Assembly (NCBI GenBank): GCA_002869165.1
Contig: PKTK01000013.1
Coordinates: 59,883-123,882 of the forward strand
DNA length: 64,000 nucleotides
Direction: 5' to 3'
DNA from: Candidatus Parcubacteria bacterium
Lineage (GTDB): Bacteria > Patescibacteria > ABY1 > BM507 > UBA12075
Of this stretch, positions 38,905 through 47,156 are shown piece by piece; the stretch's first letter is position 1, and each line of letters begins with the position of its first letter. Both the position numbers and the translations under genes were made by a program. Below the pieces are notes generated by a model. It ran no database searches. It worked only from the letters and a program-made list of their open reading frames with translations, and was not told the origin of the DNA.

Positions 38905-40476
38905 TTATAATTTCTTTTCCATATAGGTATTTTTAAGCCTGTATCCAAGCCTTCTATAATACCCTCTAACACCAACTCCAGAAATCACTTTTATCTTACT
39001 ACAATTGTTATTTTTGGCAAGTTTTTCAGTTTTTTCCATTAATTTCCGCCCAATTCCTGTGTGTTGAGTCTTTTTTTTGCCTCCAATACTTGCTAGTTCC
39101 CCATAAACATGAAGTTCACGCACATAAGCAGTTTTTTTATCACTTGCTAACCTAAGCCGACAAAAACCAAGGAGCTTTCTCTCTTTATTGATAATTTGAA
39201 TAAAAAATTCCTCACCGCCTGAAGCCTGATACCTAATAATGTCTAAAATCTGGTTTTTAATATCTATTTTTTCATTCTTCACTTCTCGACAACGAATACA
39301 GGAGCATTTCACCCCACGCTGTTGCATTACCTGACGTAGATTGGTCACCTTATTTCCTGCTTCAATCGACTCACCAGTAATATCACGAATCAAACGAATT
39401 ATTCGAACATACTCAGGTGTGTTGGTTTTACAATGTACTATCAAATCTTCAAGTTTCTTGGTGGTATAGGGCTTGAAATTTCCTTGTTGCCACCATTTAT
39501 ACATTTCTGATCCTTTGGTAACTACTGTCGGATAGAACTTAATCTGATCTGGTTGAAATCTCGCATCACTAAAAAGTTGGTCATACATTTCTTTGTCACG
39601 TTTAACCGTTGCTCCAGGAAGTCCTGGCATCAAATGATAGGTAATCTTAAATCCATATTCCTTCAACAAGCGAGTAGCTTCAACAATTCTATCAACACCA
39701 TGTCCTCTTTTGTTCTTTTTTAATATTTTATCATCAATTGCCTGCACACCTATCTCCACTCGAGTACACCCAAGCTCTCTCATCTCTTCTAACTCTTTCT
39801 CATCAATATAATCGGGTCTAGTCTCAAGAGTCAGGCCAATAATTTTGTATTTGGCTTTTTCATTCTTTTTCTGTTCTGAAATCAATGCCTCTTCTAATTT
39901 TTTGATAGACATTGAATATTTATATTTTTCCTTAATTCGTAATTCGTAATTTTTAATTGAAAATTGATTTGCTGCCGCAAATAAATTAGTCACATACCAC
40001 AGTTTATATTTTCTTGGTAATACTGACCATGTTCCGCCAATCACAATCAATTCTATTTTAGTTGGTTCATGTCCATTGGCAATTAATGCTCTTAGCCTGT
40101 CTTGCACTTGAACATAAGGATTATAAGCACATCTAATCGCTCTCATTACAGCTGGTTCATTAGATAGGTATGATGTAGGTACATCATTTTCACGAGGACA
40201 ATAAGCACAAGTTCCTGGACAATCATAAGGCTTGGTGAGAACCGCTACTGGGGCAATTCCTGACATTGTTCTAATGGCTCGTTTACGAAGAAGCATAGGA
40301 AATCCTGAAATTTCCTTGATTTTACCTTTTTTTAAGGCTTGATTATAATATTTCAAAATTTCTGAATTATCAATCAAACCACAAGCAAATTCCCGCGCAA
40401 TTTTCCTCTTGGCCATCATTAGATCATTACGTGATTTTATCTTCATTTTTAATAGTTTTTTTATTGCTTCTTGCAT
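38905..40476 (-). CDS. elp3: Elp3-like radical SAM/GNAT tRNA-modifying enzyme
   Basis: 523 aa. Radical-SAM cluster motif CPGTCAYCPRE (CX3CX2C, about residues 90-97), SYLSNEPAVMRAIRCAYNPY, and the tRNA-binding/SAM region GLTLETRPDYIDEKEL. The C-terminal GNAT acetyltransferase domain (about 400-523) ends GVGVRGYYRRLGY. Single-chain archaeal/bacterial Elp3 enzymes make cm5U at U34 of tRNA. Around residue 174 the segment NYELRIKE is encoded by a copy of the AATTACGAATTACGAATT-type genomic repeat, an apparent in-frame insertion in a loop. Followed by prs. Confidence 0.9.
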   Translation of the reverse strand: MQEAIKKLLKMKIKSRNDLMMAKRKIAREFACGLIDNSEILKYYNQALKKGKIKEISGFPMLLRKRAIRTMSGIAPVAVLTKPYDCPGTCAYCPRENDVPTSYLSNEPAVMRAIRCAYNPYVQVQDRLRALIANGHEPTKIELIVIGGTWSVLPRKYKLWYVTNLFAAANQFSIKNYELRIKEKYKYSMSIKKLEEALISEQKKNEKAKYKIIGLTLETRPDYIDEKELEEMRELGCTRVEIGVQAIDDKILKKNKRGHGVDRIVEATRLLKEYGFKITYHLMPGLPGATVKRDKEMYDQLFSDARFQPDQIKFYPTVVTKGSEMYKWWQQGNFKPYTTKKLEDLIVHCKTNTPEYVRIIRLIRDITGESIEAGNKVTNLRQVMQQRGVKCSCIRCREVKNEKIDIKNQILDIIRYQASGGEEFFIQIINKERKLLGFCRLRLASDKKTAYVRELHVYGELASIGGKKKTQHTGIGRKLMEKTEKLAKNNNCSKIKVISGVGVRGYYRRLGYRLKNTYMEKKL

Positions 40477-40540
40477 TTGTTTTATGATATTATTACTAGT
40501 ATACTATAACTAATATTAATTTATTACAAGTAAAATATAT

Positions 40541-41887
40541 ATGAAAGTAAATCCTAATATTTTCAAAGCTTATGACATACGAGGAGTTTATAAAGTAGAC
40601 TTTGGTAGGCGCACGACTTACAAAATCGGTCGAGCTATCGCTACCTATACCAAAGCTGAAACCATAGTTGTTGGCAAGGATATGCGAACAAGTTCTGATG
40701 AAGTAGAAGAACACTTGATCAAAGGTTTGATTGATCAAGGTTGTAATGTCATAAAAATCGGTATGTCAACTTCACCCATGCTTTATTATGCCAGTGGTTG
40801 TTTGCCAGTGGACGCTGGCATCATAATCACAGCTAGTCACAATCCCGGCGAATATAATGGCTTCAAGATGTGTAGAAAAAATGCTGTGCCAATCGGTGAA
40901 GGAGCGGGCATGGAGGAGATCAAAGCCTTGGCTGTCAATGGAGTATTTGAAGAACAAAAAGAAAAAGGTAAAATTACTGAAAATGAAGACTTTGTTAACC
41001 AATACCGTGATCATATCAAACGTTTCTTTAGTACTAAAACCAACAAAAGAAAAAAGGTTGTTTTTGACTACGCCAATGGTATGGGCATTCTGGATAAAAA
41101 AGTTTTTGATGAATTAGAGGCCTATATCGAGTCAATCCCAATGTTTGATGAATACGACGGAAATTTCCCAAATCACGAAGCCAATCCCCTAAAAACCGAA
41201 ACCCTAAAACCTCTTCAAGAAAAAACAGTTCTAGAAAAAGCAGACTTTGGTGTTTCTTATGATGGTGATGCTGACCGGGTTGGTTTTGTGGATGAATTGG
41301 GCTACGTGGTTCCCATGGACTATATCACTGCTTTGATAGCTGAAGAAATTCTCAAAAAGTATCCAGGCGGACTAGTGCTAGTTGATCTTAGAAGTTCTAA
41401 TGCTGTTTTTGAACATATTCATAAGGCTGGTGGCAAAACCAATCTTTGTCGAGTAGGGCACTCACTCATCAAAAAACAAATGCGTGACGAGGGTGCGGTC
41501 TTTGCTGGCGAACTAAGCGGGCACTACTACTTTGAAGAAAATTACCACGCAGAATTATCTAGCCTAGCAATTATTATGATAACGAATCTACTTAATGAAA
41601 CTGGCAAAACATTGTCTGAACTAACTAAGTCGCTTAAAAAATATCATCACTCAGGAGAAATTAACTCACAAGTTGAATCGCGTGAAAAAACTCTAGCTAG
41701 AATCAAGCAAAAATATTATGATGGAAAACTAAATGAACTTGATGGCGTACGTATCGACTATGATGACTGGTGGTTCAATGTTCGCCAATCCAACACCGAA
41801 CCAATCATCCGACTAAACCTAGAAGCAAAGACTAAAGAAAAAATGAGAGAAAAAAGAGATGAACTACTATCTATTATTCGGGCGTAA
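40541..41887 (+). CDS. Phosphomannomutase/phosphoglucomutase
   Basis: 448 aa. Catalytic serine loop TASHNPGEYNGFKMC (about 97), metal loop DGDADRVGFVDE (about 245), sugar loop GELSGHYYF and phosphate-binding RQSNTEPIIRLN near the C-terminus: the four signatures of the alpha-D-phosphohexomutase family, AlgC/ManB type. Supplies mannose-1-P or glucose-1-P for surface glycans. Divergent from elp3; terminator at 41912. Confidence 0.93.
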   Translation: MKVNPNIFKAYDIRGVYKVDFGRRTTYKIGRAIATYTKAETIVVGKDMRTSSDEVEEHLIKGLIDQGCNVIKIGMSTSPMLYYASGCLPVDAGIIITASHNPGEYNGFKMCRKNAVPIGEGAGMEEIKALAVNGVFEEQKEKGKITENEDFVNQYRDHIKRFFSTKTNKRKKVVFDYANGMGILDKKVFDELEAYIESIPMFDEYDGNFPNHEANPLKTETLKPLQEKTVLEKADFGVSYDGDADRVGFVDELGYVVPMDYITALIAEEILKKYPGGLVLVDLRSSNAVFEHIHKAGGKTNLCRVGHSLIKKQMRDEGAVFAGELSGHYYFEENYHAELSSLAIIMITNLLNETGKTLSELTKSLKKYHHSGEINSQVESREKTLARIKQKYYDGKLNELDGVRIDYDDWWFNVRQSNTEPIIRLNLEAKTKEKMREKRDELLSIIRA

Positions 41888-41907
41888 ATAAAATAACTTA
41901 TTTATAT

Positions 41908-41942
41908 AATTAAAACCAGTGAAACTATCACTGGTTTTAAAT
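41908..41942 (+). terminator. Terminator of the phosphohexomutase gene
   Basis: AAAACCAGTGA / TCACTGGTTTT stem with a weak T-rich tail. Confidence 0.8.
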
Positions 41943-42006
41943 TTTGTAATTTTTAATTTCTTAATTTAAAAAATCACACAGACATCATTTATCTGTTAAG
42001 CTTACC

Positions 42007-42034
42007 TTGAAGATTAAACAAGAATATCTACTAT
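42007..42034 (+). promoter_or_regulatory. Promoter of the small membrane gene at 42111
   Basis: TTGAAG, 16 bp, TACTAT. Confidence 0.5.
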
Positions 42035-42110
42035 CTTTACATCTGTGCAATATTATGATAATTTTCTTTTAATACGTTCTTTTTAAAAAATTACAAAAAG
42101 AGGTGAAACA

Positions 42111-42386
42111 ATGTTCCACTTATGGCTAGATATTAAAATACTTTTTCTTCTTATTGTTCTGTTTATGATTCCGGCATTTTTCTTTTATGCATTTATGTTT
42201 ATTTTTCTTAGCTTTTTATCAACCAAACATCGATACCTGCACTTTCTTGAAATATCAGATTGCAATTATGCTCGTCCAGGAGATACATACTATGCATTTA
42301 AAAAAGAATTTGATATCCTGGTTTATAAATCTCTTAAATTTTTAGAAACACACCCGAGACTAGAACATCTTGTATATCATTTCTAA
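42111..42386 (+). CDS. Small membrane protein, unknown
   Basis: 91 aa. One long, or two short, very hydrophobic N-terminal helices (about 8-36), then a soluble tail (about 40-91) with RPGDTYYAFKKEFD and helical ends. RBS AGAGGTGAAACA. No family was recognised. Own promoter and terminator. Confidence 0.6.
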   Translation: MFHLWLDIKILFLLIVLFMIPAFFFYAFMFIFLSFLSTKHRYLHFLEISDCNYARPGDTYYAFKKEFDILVYKSLKFLETHPRLEHLVYHF

Positions 42387-42387
42387 A

Positions 42388-42424
42388 ACAAAACCCTTGT
42401 CAGATAAGACAAGGGTTTTTTAAT
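42388..42424 (+). terminator. Terminator of the gene at 42111
   Basis: AAAACCCTTGTC / GACAAGGGTTTT stem, T6. Confidence 0.9.
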
Positions 42425-42440
42425 ATAATATTTTGTTTGG

Positions 42441-42565
42441 CTTACCATTCCAGATGGCGATCACCTGCGGTGACCTACCTCTTTCCACATTTAAGGGATT
42501 CCTCGCTTCGCTCGGAATGACACTTAAAGTGAGACATTCTTAATTCTTAATTCTTAATTCTTATC
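42441..42565. repeat. GTCATTCC-family repeat plus TTAATTCT tandem octamers
   Basis: Contains GGGATTCCTCGCTTCGCTC and GGAATGACAC, then three tandem TTAATTCT units leading into the end of trpS. Confidence 0.6.
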
Positions 42566-43547
42566 TCACTCCAATCTTCTTCTTCACATCTCCCATAACC
42601 CTCTCAGCAATAGGTTTAATTTTTTTCGCACCATCGTCAAGAATCTTTCTCACTTCTTCGTCGGTTATTGCATTGTACTTTTCCTGAAAGTTAATCAAAA
42701 ATTTCTCAACTGCTTCTGCTACGCCTTTTTTGAAGTCACCATACATCTTGCCTTCGTATTTCTTTTCCAAGTCTTCTATGGAAGTTTTGGTCAGCAGTGA
42801 TTCGATCACTAGTAGATTGGACACGCCTGGCTTTTCTTCTGGATCGTATTTAACTTCAGCACCTGAATCAGTGGTTGCTTTCATAATCTTCTTCTTGGCA
42901 ACAGCTGGATCATCTGTTAGGGCGATGAAGTTGGCTTCTGAGCTAGCGGACTTACTCATCTTCTTGGTCGGATCATCTAGCCCCATGATACGAGCTCCCT
43001 CCTTTCTGATACGAGCTTCTGGTATAACTAACACATCACCGAATCTACTATTAAATCTTCTAGCTAGATCACGAGCAAGTTCTACATGTTGTAACTGATC
43101 ATCTCCCACAGGTACCACTTCAGTGTCATAAAGTATAATATCAGCAGCCATTAAAACTGGATAATCAAACAAACCAACTGATACATTTTCTTGATTATCC
43201 CCTGACTTATCTTTGAACTGAGTCATTTTATTCAAGTCACTCATTCTAGCAGTAGTGCAATTCAATACCCAGGCAAATTCTGTATGTTCTTGGATGCTTG
43301 ATTGTTGAAATATTACCGACTTTTCTCGATCAATTCCTGAAGCTAAATAAATTTTAGCAATTTCAATTATCTTCTTTTTTAATTCTTCTGGATCTTGTTC
43401 AACGGTAATCGCATGATAGTCAACTACACAAAAAATACTCTCAAATTCATCCTGCATGTCCACCCATTGGCTAATTGCCCCTAAATAATTACCAATATGC
43501 AAGTTTCCACTTGGCTGTACTCCAGAAAAGATTTTCTTTTTGCTCAT
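42561..43547 (-). CDS. trpS: Tryptophanyl-tRNA synthetase
   Basis: 328 aa, normal bacterial length. HIGH-type GNLHIGNYLG near residue 17 and KMSKS loop KKMSKSASSEAN (about 197). VGDDQLQHVELARDLARRFN is the Trp-binding region. Charges tRNA-Trp. The C-terminus is complete despite the repeat directly downstream. Confidence 0.95.
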   Translation of the reverse strand: MSKKKIFSGVQPSGNLHIGNYLGAISQWVDMQDEFESIFCVVDYHAITVEQDPEELKKKIIEIAKIYLASGIDREKSVIFQQSSIQEHTEFAWVLNCTTARMSDLNKMTQFKDKSGDNQENVSVGLFDYPVLMAADIILYDTEVVPVGDDQLQHVELARDLARRFNSRFGDVLVIPEARIRKEGARIMGLDDPTKKMSKSASSEANFIALTDDPAVAKKKIMKATTDSGAEVKYDPEEKPGVSNLLVIESLLTKTSIEDLEKKYEGKMYGDFKKGVAEAVEKFLINFQEKYNAITDEEVRKILDDGAKKIKPIAERVMGDVKKKIGVR

Positions 43548-43645
43548 ATTTTTAAAACAATAAATAATAATAACTATAGTATAGCCCTAAAAATAGATAA
43601 ATTCAAGTTATTACCCTAAAAATAGCCAAAAACTAGTCTATATCA

Positions 43646-43674
43646 TTGACAAAAATACATAAATATGCTATTAT
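43646..43674 (+). promoter_or_regulatory. Promoter of the zinc-ribbon pair
   Basis: TTGACA, 17 bp, TATTAT, with TGC before the -10 (extended). The layout is almost identical to the promoter at 62754. Confidence 0.75.
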
Positions 43675-43745
43675 ATAAGAGAGTGAAAGATACACTTTTT
43701 AAAAATGACATTTAAATACAATAAAAATAGAAGGAGATAATTATT

Positions 43746-43946
43746 ATGAATGAAAATGGAATGGCAGTAAAATGTGAAAAAAGCGAAAACATTTATTCCC
43801 AATGGGGATGGTTGAAAATTTTTCGCCGCTATGTAACAACAAAAGTTATTTGCGGTAACTGCGGTAAAGTTTTCGCTTCAGACAAATCAAAAAAAGAAAT
43901 GTATGTGATTTGCCCCGGTTGTAAAATCAGCAACAAAATCCAATAG
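43746..43946 (+). CDS. Small zinc-ribbon protein
   Basis: 66 aa. CGNCGKVF and CPGCKI give a four-cysteine zinc ribbon in the C-terminal half (about 36-60). The N-terminus (EKSENIYSQWGWLKIFRRY) is aromatic and basic. Probably nucleic-acid or protein binding. RBS AAGGAGATAATT. Nine bases before the next gene, so co-transcribed. Confidence 0.65.
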   Translation: MNENGMAVKCEKSENIYSQWGWLKIFRRYVTTKVICGNCGKVFASDKSKKEMYVICPGCKISNKIQ

Positions 43947-43955
43947 AGGTAAGAT

Positions 43956-44357
43956 ATGTCTGATATAAATAAAGTTAGTGATGAAATTATGATTTGTCAT
44001 GTATGCGACGAGTTGCACTTCCTTACATTTAAACCAGGTGAAACAGCTAAAAAGCTTAAGTGTCATGGAATAACAATGTATGCACGGAGAGGAAGTGAAA
44101 CTCTCCAGTTCCATTATCAAGAAATAATCAGCAAAAAGAACATGGTTTTCGGAAGGTGGAATGACTACAAAATGATCAAAGTAGAGTTTGCTGAAGAGGA
44201 TCGTGCTGCCGGAGGAAAGGTTGTTTATATTGACAACCAGCCCTACTGGGCTGCGTTCAACAAGTCGATACGCCTGATATCGACTCTCAAAAGCGCTGGA
44301 AAATCTGATCCAAGAGGCAATCTCAAATCCCTGGATCAACAAACTTCCTTTTGCTGA
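43956..44357 (+). CDS. Unknown small protein with N-terminal CxxC
   Basis: 133 aa, soluble. CHVC (about 14-17) and a later single Cys (LKCHG) could form part of a metal site with histidines. A strand-rich middle (MIKVEFAEEDRAAGGKVVYI) follows. RBS AGAGGTAAGAT. Higher GC toward the end than the background. No family was recognised; partner of the zinc-ribbon protein by operon. Confidence 0.6.
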   Translation: MSDINKVSDEIMICHVCDELHFLTFKPGETAKKLKCHGITMYARRGSETLQFHYQEIISKKNMVFGRWNDYKMIKVEFAEEDRAAGGKVVYIDNQPYWAAFNKSIRLISTLKSAGKSDPRGNLKSLDQQTSFC

Positions 44358-44364
44358 TTCTTCA

Positions 44365-44401
44365 AACCGCAGTAAGATATATATCCTACTGCGGTTTTTA
44401 A
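44365..44401 (+). terminator. Terminator of the zinc-ribbon pair
   Basis: AAACCGCAGTA / TACTGCGGTTT stem, T5. Confidence 0.85.
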
Positions 44402-44474
44402 ATAACAATTAAAATCAAAAAACATACTTTCAAACATTTAAAATACCTGAATTTACATTATCTAAGCTAAAACA

Positions 44475-44502
44475 TTGACTAAATTGAAAAAATATCTAAT
44501 AA
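44475..44502 (+). promoter_or_regulatory. lgt promoter
   Basis: TTGACT, 16 bp, TAATAA. Confidence 0.5.
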
Positions 44503-44521
44503 TACATATAAATAAAGATAT

Positions 44522-45355
44522 ATGAATTTTTTACATACATTTACACCAAATTCAGTTCTAATCTCATTTGGGCCATTTACCATTTACTTTTATGGCTTTT
44601 TTATTGTTTGTGGAATATTACTTGGATCTACCATTGTTTTAAAACTGGCCGAAAAATACCATATAGAAAAAAATACTATTATTGATATGGCTTTTTGGGT
44701 AATTATTGTCTCAATTGCTGGTGGTCGTTTATATCATATATTTCTAGAACTTCCTTATTATCTTGAGCATCCTTTGCAAACCGTTATGATCTGGCGTGGG
44801 GGCCTAGCCATTCATGGAGCTATAATTGCTGGATTTTTTACTACCTATTTTTTGGCTAAAAAAAACCAGGTCAATCCCATACAACTACTAGCAATGTTTG
44901 CTCCAGCCTTGGCTTTGGGACAGGCTCTGGGGAGATGGGGAAATTATTTCAATCAAGAACTTTTTGGTTTGCCAACTAACCTACCTTGGGGTATCCCAAT
45001 TGAATACCAAAAAAGAGTAGCTGGTTTTGAATTTTATGAATATTTTCACACTACTTTTTTGTATGAATCTATTGGTAGTGTTTTCATAGTAATATTTCTA
45101 TTATATTTACATAGAGTATTTATTAAAAACAAAATTGATAAATACGAAATAATCGTTGCCTTTTACTTGTTATTATATTCTATACTGAGATTTAGCCTTG
45201 AGTTTGTTCGAATCGACAAAACACCTGAACTTTTAGGTCTGCGCTTTCCGCAAATTGCCAGTATTATTTTAGCAATCATTTCTTTATACGTAATTTTTAA
45301 GAATAAAAAAACACTTTGCTCTTTAATCAAAACCAAGGAGAGAAAAAATGCCTGA
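44522..45355 (+). CDS. lgt: Prolipoprotein diacylglyceryl transferase
   Basis: 277 aa, seven predicted membrane helices. IAGGRLYHIFLE and IWRGGLAIHGAIIAG carry conserved Lgt residues (including the catalytic-region His), and GQALGRWGNYFNQELFG is the Lgt signature. Adds diacylglycerol to lipobox cysteines, the first step for the lipoproteins at 3218 and 18111. The next small gene starts inside its last codons. Confidence 0.95.
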   Translation: MNFLHTFTPNSVLISFGPFTIYFYGFFIVCGILLGSTIVLKLAEKYHIEKNTIIDMAFWVIIVSIAGGRLYHIFLELPYYLEHPLQTVMIWRGGLAIHGAIIAGFFTTYFLAKKNQVNPIQLLAMFAPALALGQALGRWGNYFNQELFGLPTNLPWGIPIEYQKRVAGFEFYEYFHTTFLYESIGSVFIVIFLLYLHRVFIKNKIDKYEIIVAFYLLLYSILRFSLEFVRIDKTPELLGLRFPQIASIILAIISLYVIFKNKKTLCSLIKTKERKNA

Positions 45356-45608
45356 TTATGACTACCTGGTTGAGTATGTTGACAATTCCAGCCTACCCTC
45401 TTCAATGCCTCACTCTTACCCGTTTTCCTTTTCTGCCTCAGAGGATTTAGATCCTGACGAAACGGCTAAACACATCATTGAAGAATTTTTTAGAGTCGAA
45501 GGCAAGCTTACTTCTGATAACTGTGGAAAATTTGGAATTATAAATCTCTACAGAGTTGAAGAAAAGCTGAATAAAGTTTTTCCAAACAATGACCAATCAA
45601 CAAACTAG
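45348..45608 (+). CDS. Small acidic protein overlapping lgt
   Basis: 86 aa, soluble, acidic. Its RBS AAGGAGAGAAAA lies inside the lgt coding end and its ATG overlaps the lgt stop by 8 bp, so translation is coupled. Ser/Pro-rich N-terminal part (about 10-30), helical C-terminal part (DETAKHIIEEFFRVEG, YRVEEKLNKVF). Unknown family. Dedicated terminator at 45610. Confidence 0.6.
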   Translation: MPDYDYLVEYVDNSSLPSSMPHSYPFSFSASEDLDPDETAKHIIEEFFRVEGKLTSDNCGKFGIINLYRVEEKLNKVFPNNDQSTN

Positions 45609-45609
45609 A

Positions 45610-45646
45610 GTAAAAAGCCCTGTAAAATTCAGGGCTTTTTTATTAC
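45610..45646 (+). terminator. Terminator of the lgt operon
   Basis: AAAAGCCCTG / CAGGGCTTTT stem, T6. Confidence 0.9.
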
Positions 45647-45655
45647 AAAGGGGAC

Positions 45656-45684
45656 TTGCCAAAAACAAAAAAACATGTTAGTAT
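45656..45684 (+). promoter_or_regulatory. rpsT promoter
   Basis: TTGCCA, 17 bp, TAGTAT with an extended TG. Confidence 0.6.
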
Positions 45685-45730
45685 TTTCTAGTAACTCTCA
45701 CACCTATTTTATTAAATATATTAGTAGAAT

Positions 45731-46000
45731 ATGCCAAATATCAAATCAGCAAAAAAAGAGCTAAGAAAAAGTAAAAAAAAGGCTCTAGAAAATAAAAAAG
45801 TAAAGGATAGCATGAAGTCTTTTATCAAAAAGACCACGAAAGCAATTGAGGCTAAAGACAAAAACGCCAAAGAACTTTTAGATAAAACTCTAAAAACTAT
45901 TGATAAAGCTGCCCAAAAAGGCATTATCAAAAAAAATACTAGAGACAGAAAAAAGTCTAGACTTCATACCAAATACAACAAATCAGAGGCCAAGGCCTAA
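45731..46000 (+). CDS. rpsT: Ribosomal protein bS20
   Basis: 89 aa, Lys/Ala-rich helical protein beginning MPNIKSAKKELRKSKK and ending KKNTRDRKKSRLHTKYNK, the full S20 pattern. Binds 16S rRNA in the 30S body. Monocistronic. Confidence 0.95.
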   Translation: MPNIKSAKKELRKSKKKALENKKVKDSMKSFIKKTTKAIEAKDKNAKELLDKTLKTIDKAAQKGIIKKNTRDRKKSRLHTKYNKSEAKA

Positions 46001-46002
46001 AA

Positions 46003-46052
46003 CAAAAAACTGTAATACCTGTTTTTATTTTTCGTATTACAGTTTTTTGTTT
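46003..46052 (+). terminator. Terminator of rpsT
   Basis: AAAACTGTAATAC / GTATTACAGTTTT long stem, T-rich tail. Confidence 0.9.
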
Positions 46053-46126
46053 GCTCACATTTTCATTAATGCGAGCTATTAGCTCTTTGATTCCCTTGCT
46101 CTTTTTTTAAAATATTAATTGCAATT

Positions 46127-46176
46127 ATAATACAAAAGCCTCATCGAATAAATATGATTGAGGCTTTTGTATTATA
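46127..46176 (-). terminator. Terminator of the polA-murD-holA operon
   Basis: ATACAAAAGCCTCA / TTGAGGCTTTTGTAT stem overlapping the holA stop. Confidence 0.85.
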
Positions 46177-47155
46177 ATTTCATAAATAATAGATCAATAG
46201 TGATTTTAAAATCACTTTGGCCGGTTTTTAATTCTTTATCCAATTTAAGTAATTTAGAAAAGATTATTTTAAGTTTTTGCTCTGTGAAATTACCAGCTTG
46301 TTGAATGCTCTTTTGCACTACATAAGGATGCAATTTAAGCTCAGTAGATATTTTTCTTTGACTGAGCCCGTCATCAAGTGCTCTTCTGACTTGAATAAGA
46401 ATACGAAACTGTCTTGTTATCATGTGCATCAAATAAGTAGGCGCTACTCCAGCTTCAAGTTCATTTTCTAGTAACATCACTGCTTGGCTTTTGTTTTTGT
46501 TAGCAATCGCATCCGAAAAAGCAAAAATATTTTCATCCACATTCCCTCTACACATAAGTTCTATATCATCATCCTTTATTTCTGTTACGGAGTCTAGTAG
46601 CTTTGATACTTTGGCATTTTTATAGTTGATTAACTTATTTAACTCACTATCCAGCTTCCACAGATCACTACCAAATAAAGCAGTAAGTTTTAGACTAGCG
46701 TTCCTGCTTATATGTGCCTGCTTATTTTTTGCTCGTTCAACCACCCAAGCACTAGCCGCAGTGGCACTGAGTAATTCAAATTCCTGAACAAACTTCTGAC
46801 TACTTAAATATTTCCACAACACACTACGTTTATCAATATTTCCTGAATGTATGATAACAAATATATTTGAATTCTCATCTTGTTTTTTTTCTTGTTCTTC
46901 AAAATAAGTTTTGAGCTCTTTTAAAATTTCCTTATTTTTATTTTCAAAAATATTTTCAATTATTATCAGTCTTTTTTTAGAAAATAAAGAACCCGCTCCG
47001 CTAGCTTCATTTATCTCGTTTATATCCGCTTTTTCACCATCAATAAACATAATAGCAGAACCAGTTTTATCAACCTCTCGCTCGAATTTGTTCTTTATTT
47101 CATTTAGTTTTTCCTTACACCTAAATGTATCTTGTCCGTGTATAAAAAATAACAT
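46172..47155 (-). CDS. holA: DNA polymerase III subunit delta
   Basis: 327 aa. AAA+-like clamp-loader delta: FFIHGQDTFRCKEKLNEI at the N-terminus, WVVERAKNKQAHISRNA and the domain III pattern LMHMITRQFRILIQVRRA. No Walker A, as expected for delta. Opens the sliding clamp within the clamp loader. One base after murD; the operon polA-murD-holA is compact. Confidence 0.9.
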   Translation of the reverse strand: MLFFIHGQDTFRCKEKLNEIKNKFEREVDKTGSAIMFIDGEKADINEINEASGAGSLFSKKRLIIIENIFENKNKEILKELKTYFEEQEKKQDENSNIFVIIHSGNIDKRSVLWKYLSSQKFVQEFELLSATAASAWVVERAKNKQAHISRNASLKLTALFGSDLWKLDSELNKLINYKNAKVSKLLDSVTEIKDDDIELMCRGNVDENIFAFSDAIANKNKSQAVMLLENELEAGVAPTYLMHMITRQFRILIQVRRALDDGLSQRKISTELKLHPYVVQKSIQQAGNFTEQKLKIIFSKLLKLDKELKTGQSDFKITIDLLFMKL

Positions 47156-47156
47156 C

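Noticed and set aside
38876..38975. Longer N-terminus for prs
   Set aside because: The extra 33 codons overlap the end of elp3 in another frame and are absent from the family. GTG 38876 has the ribosome site and gives standard length.
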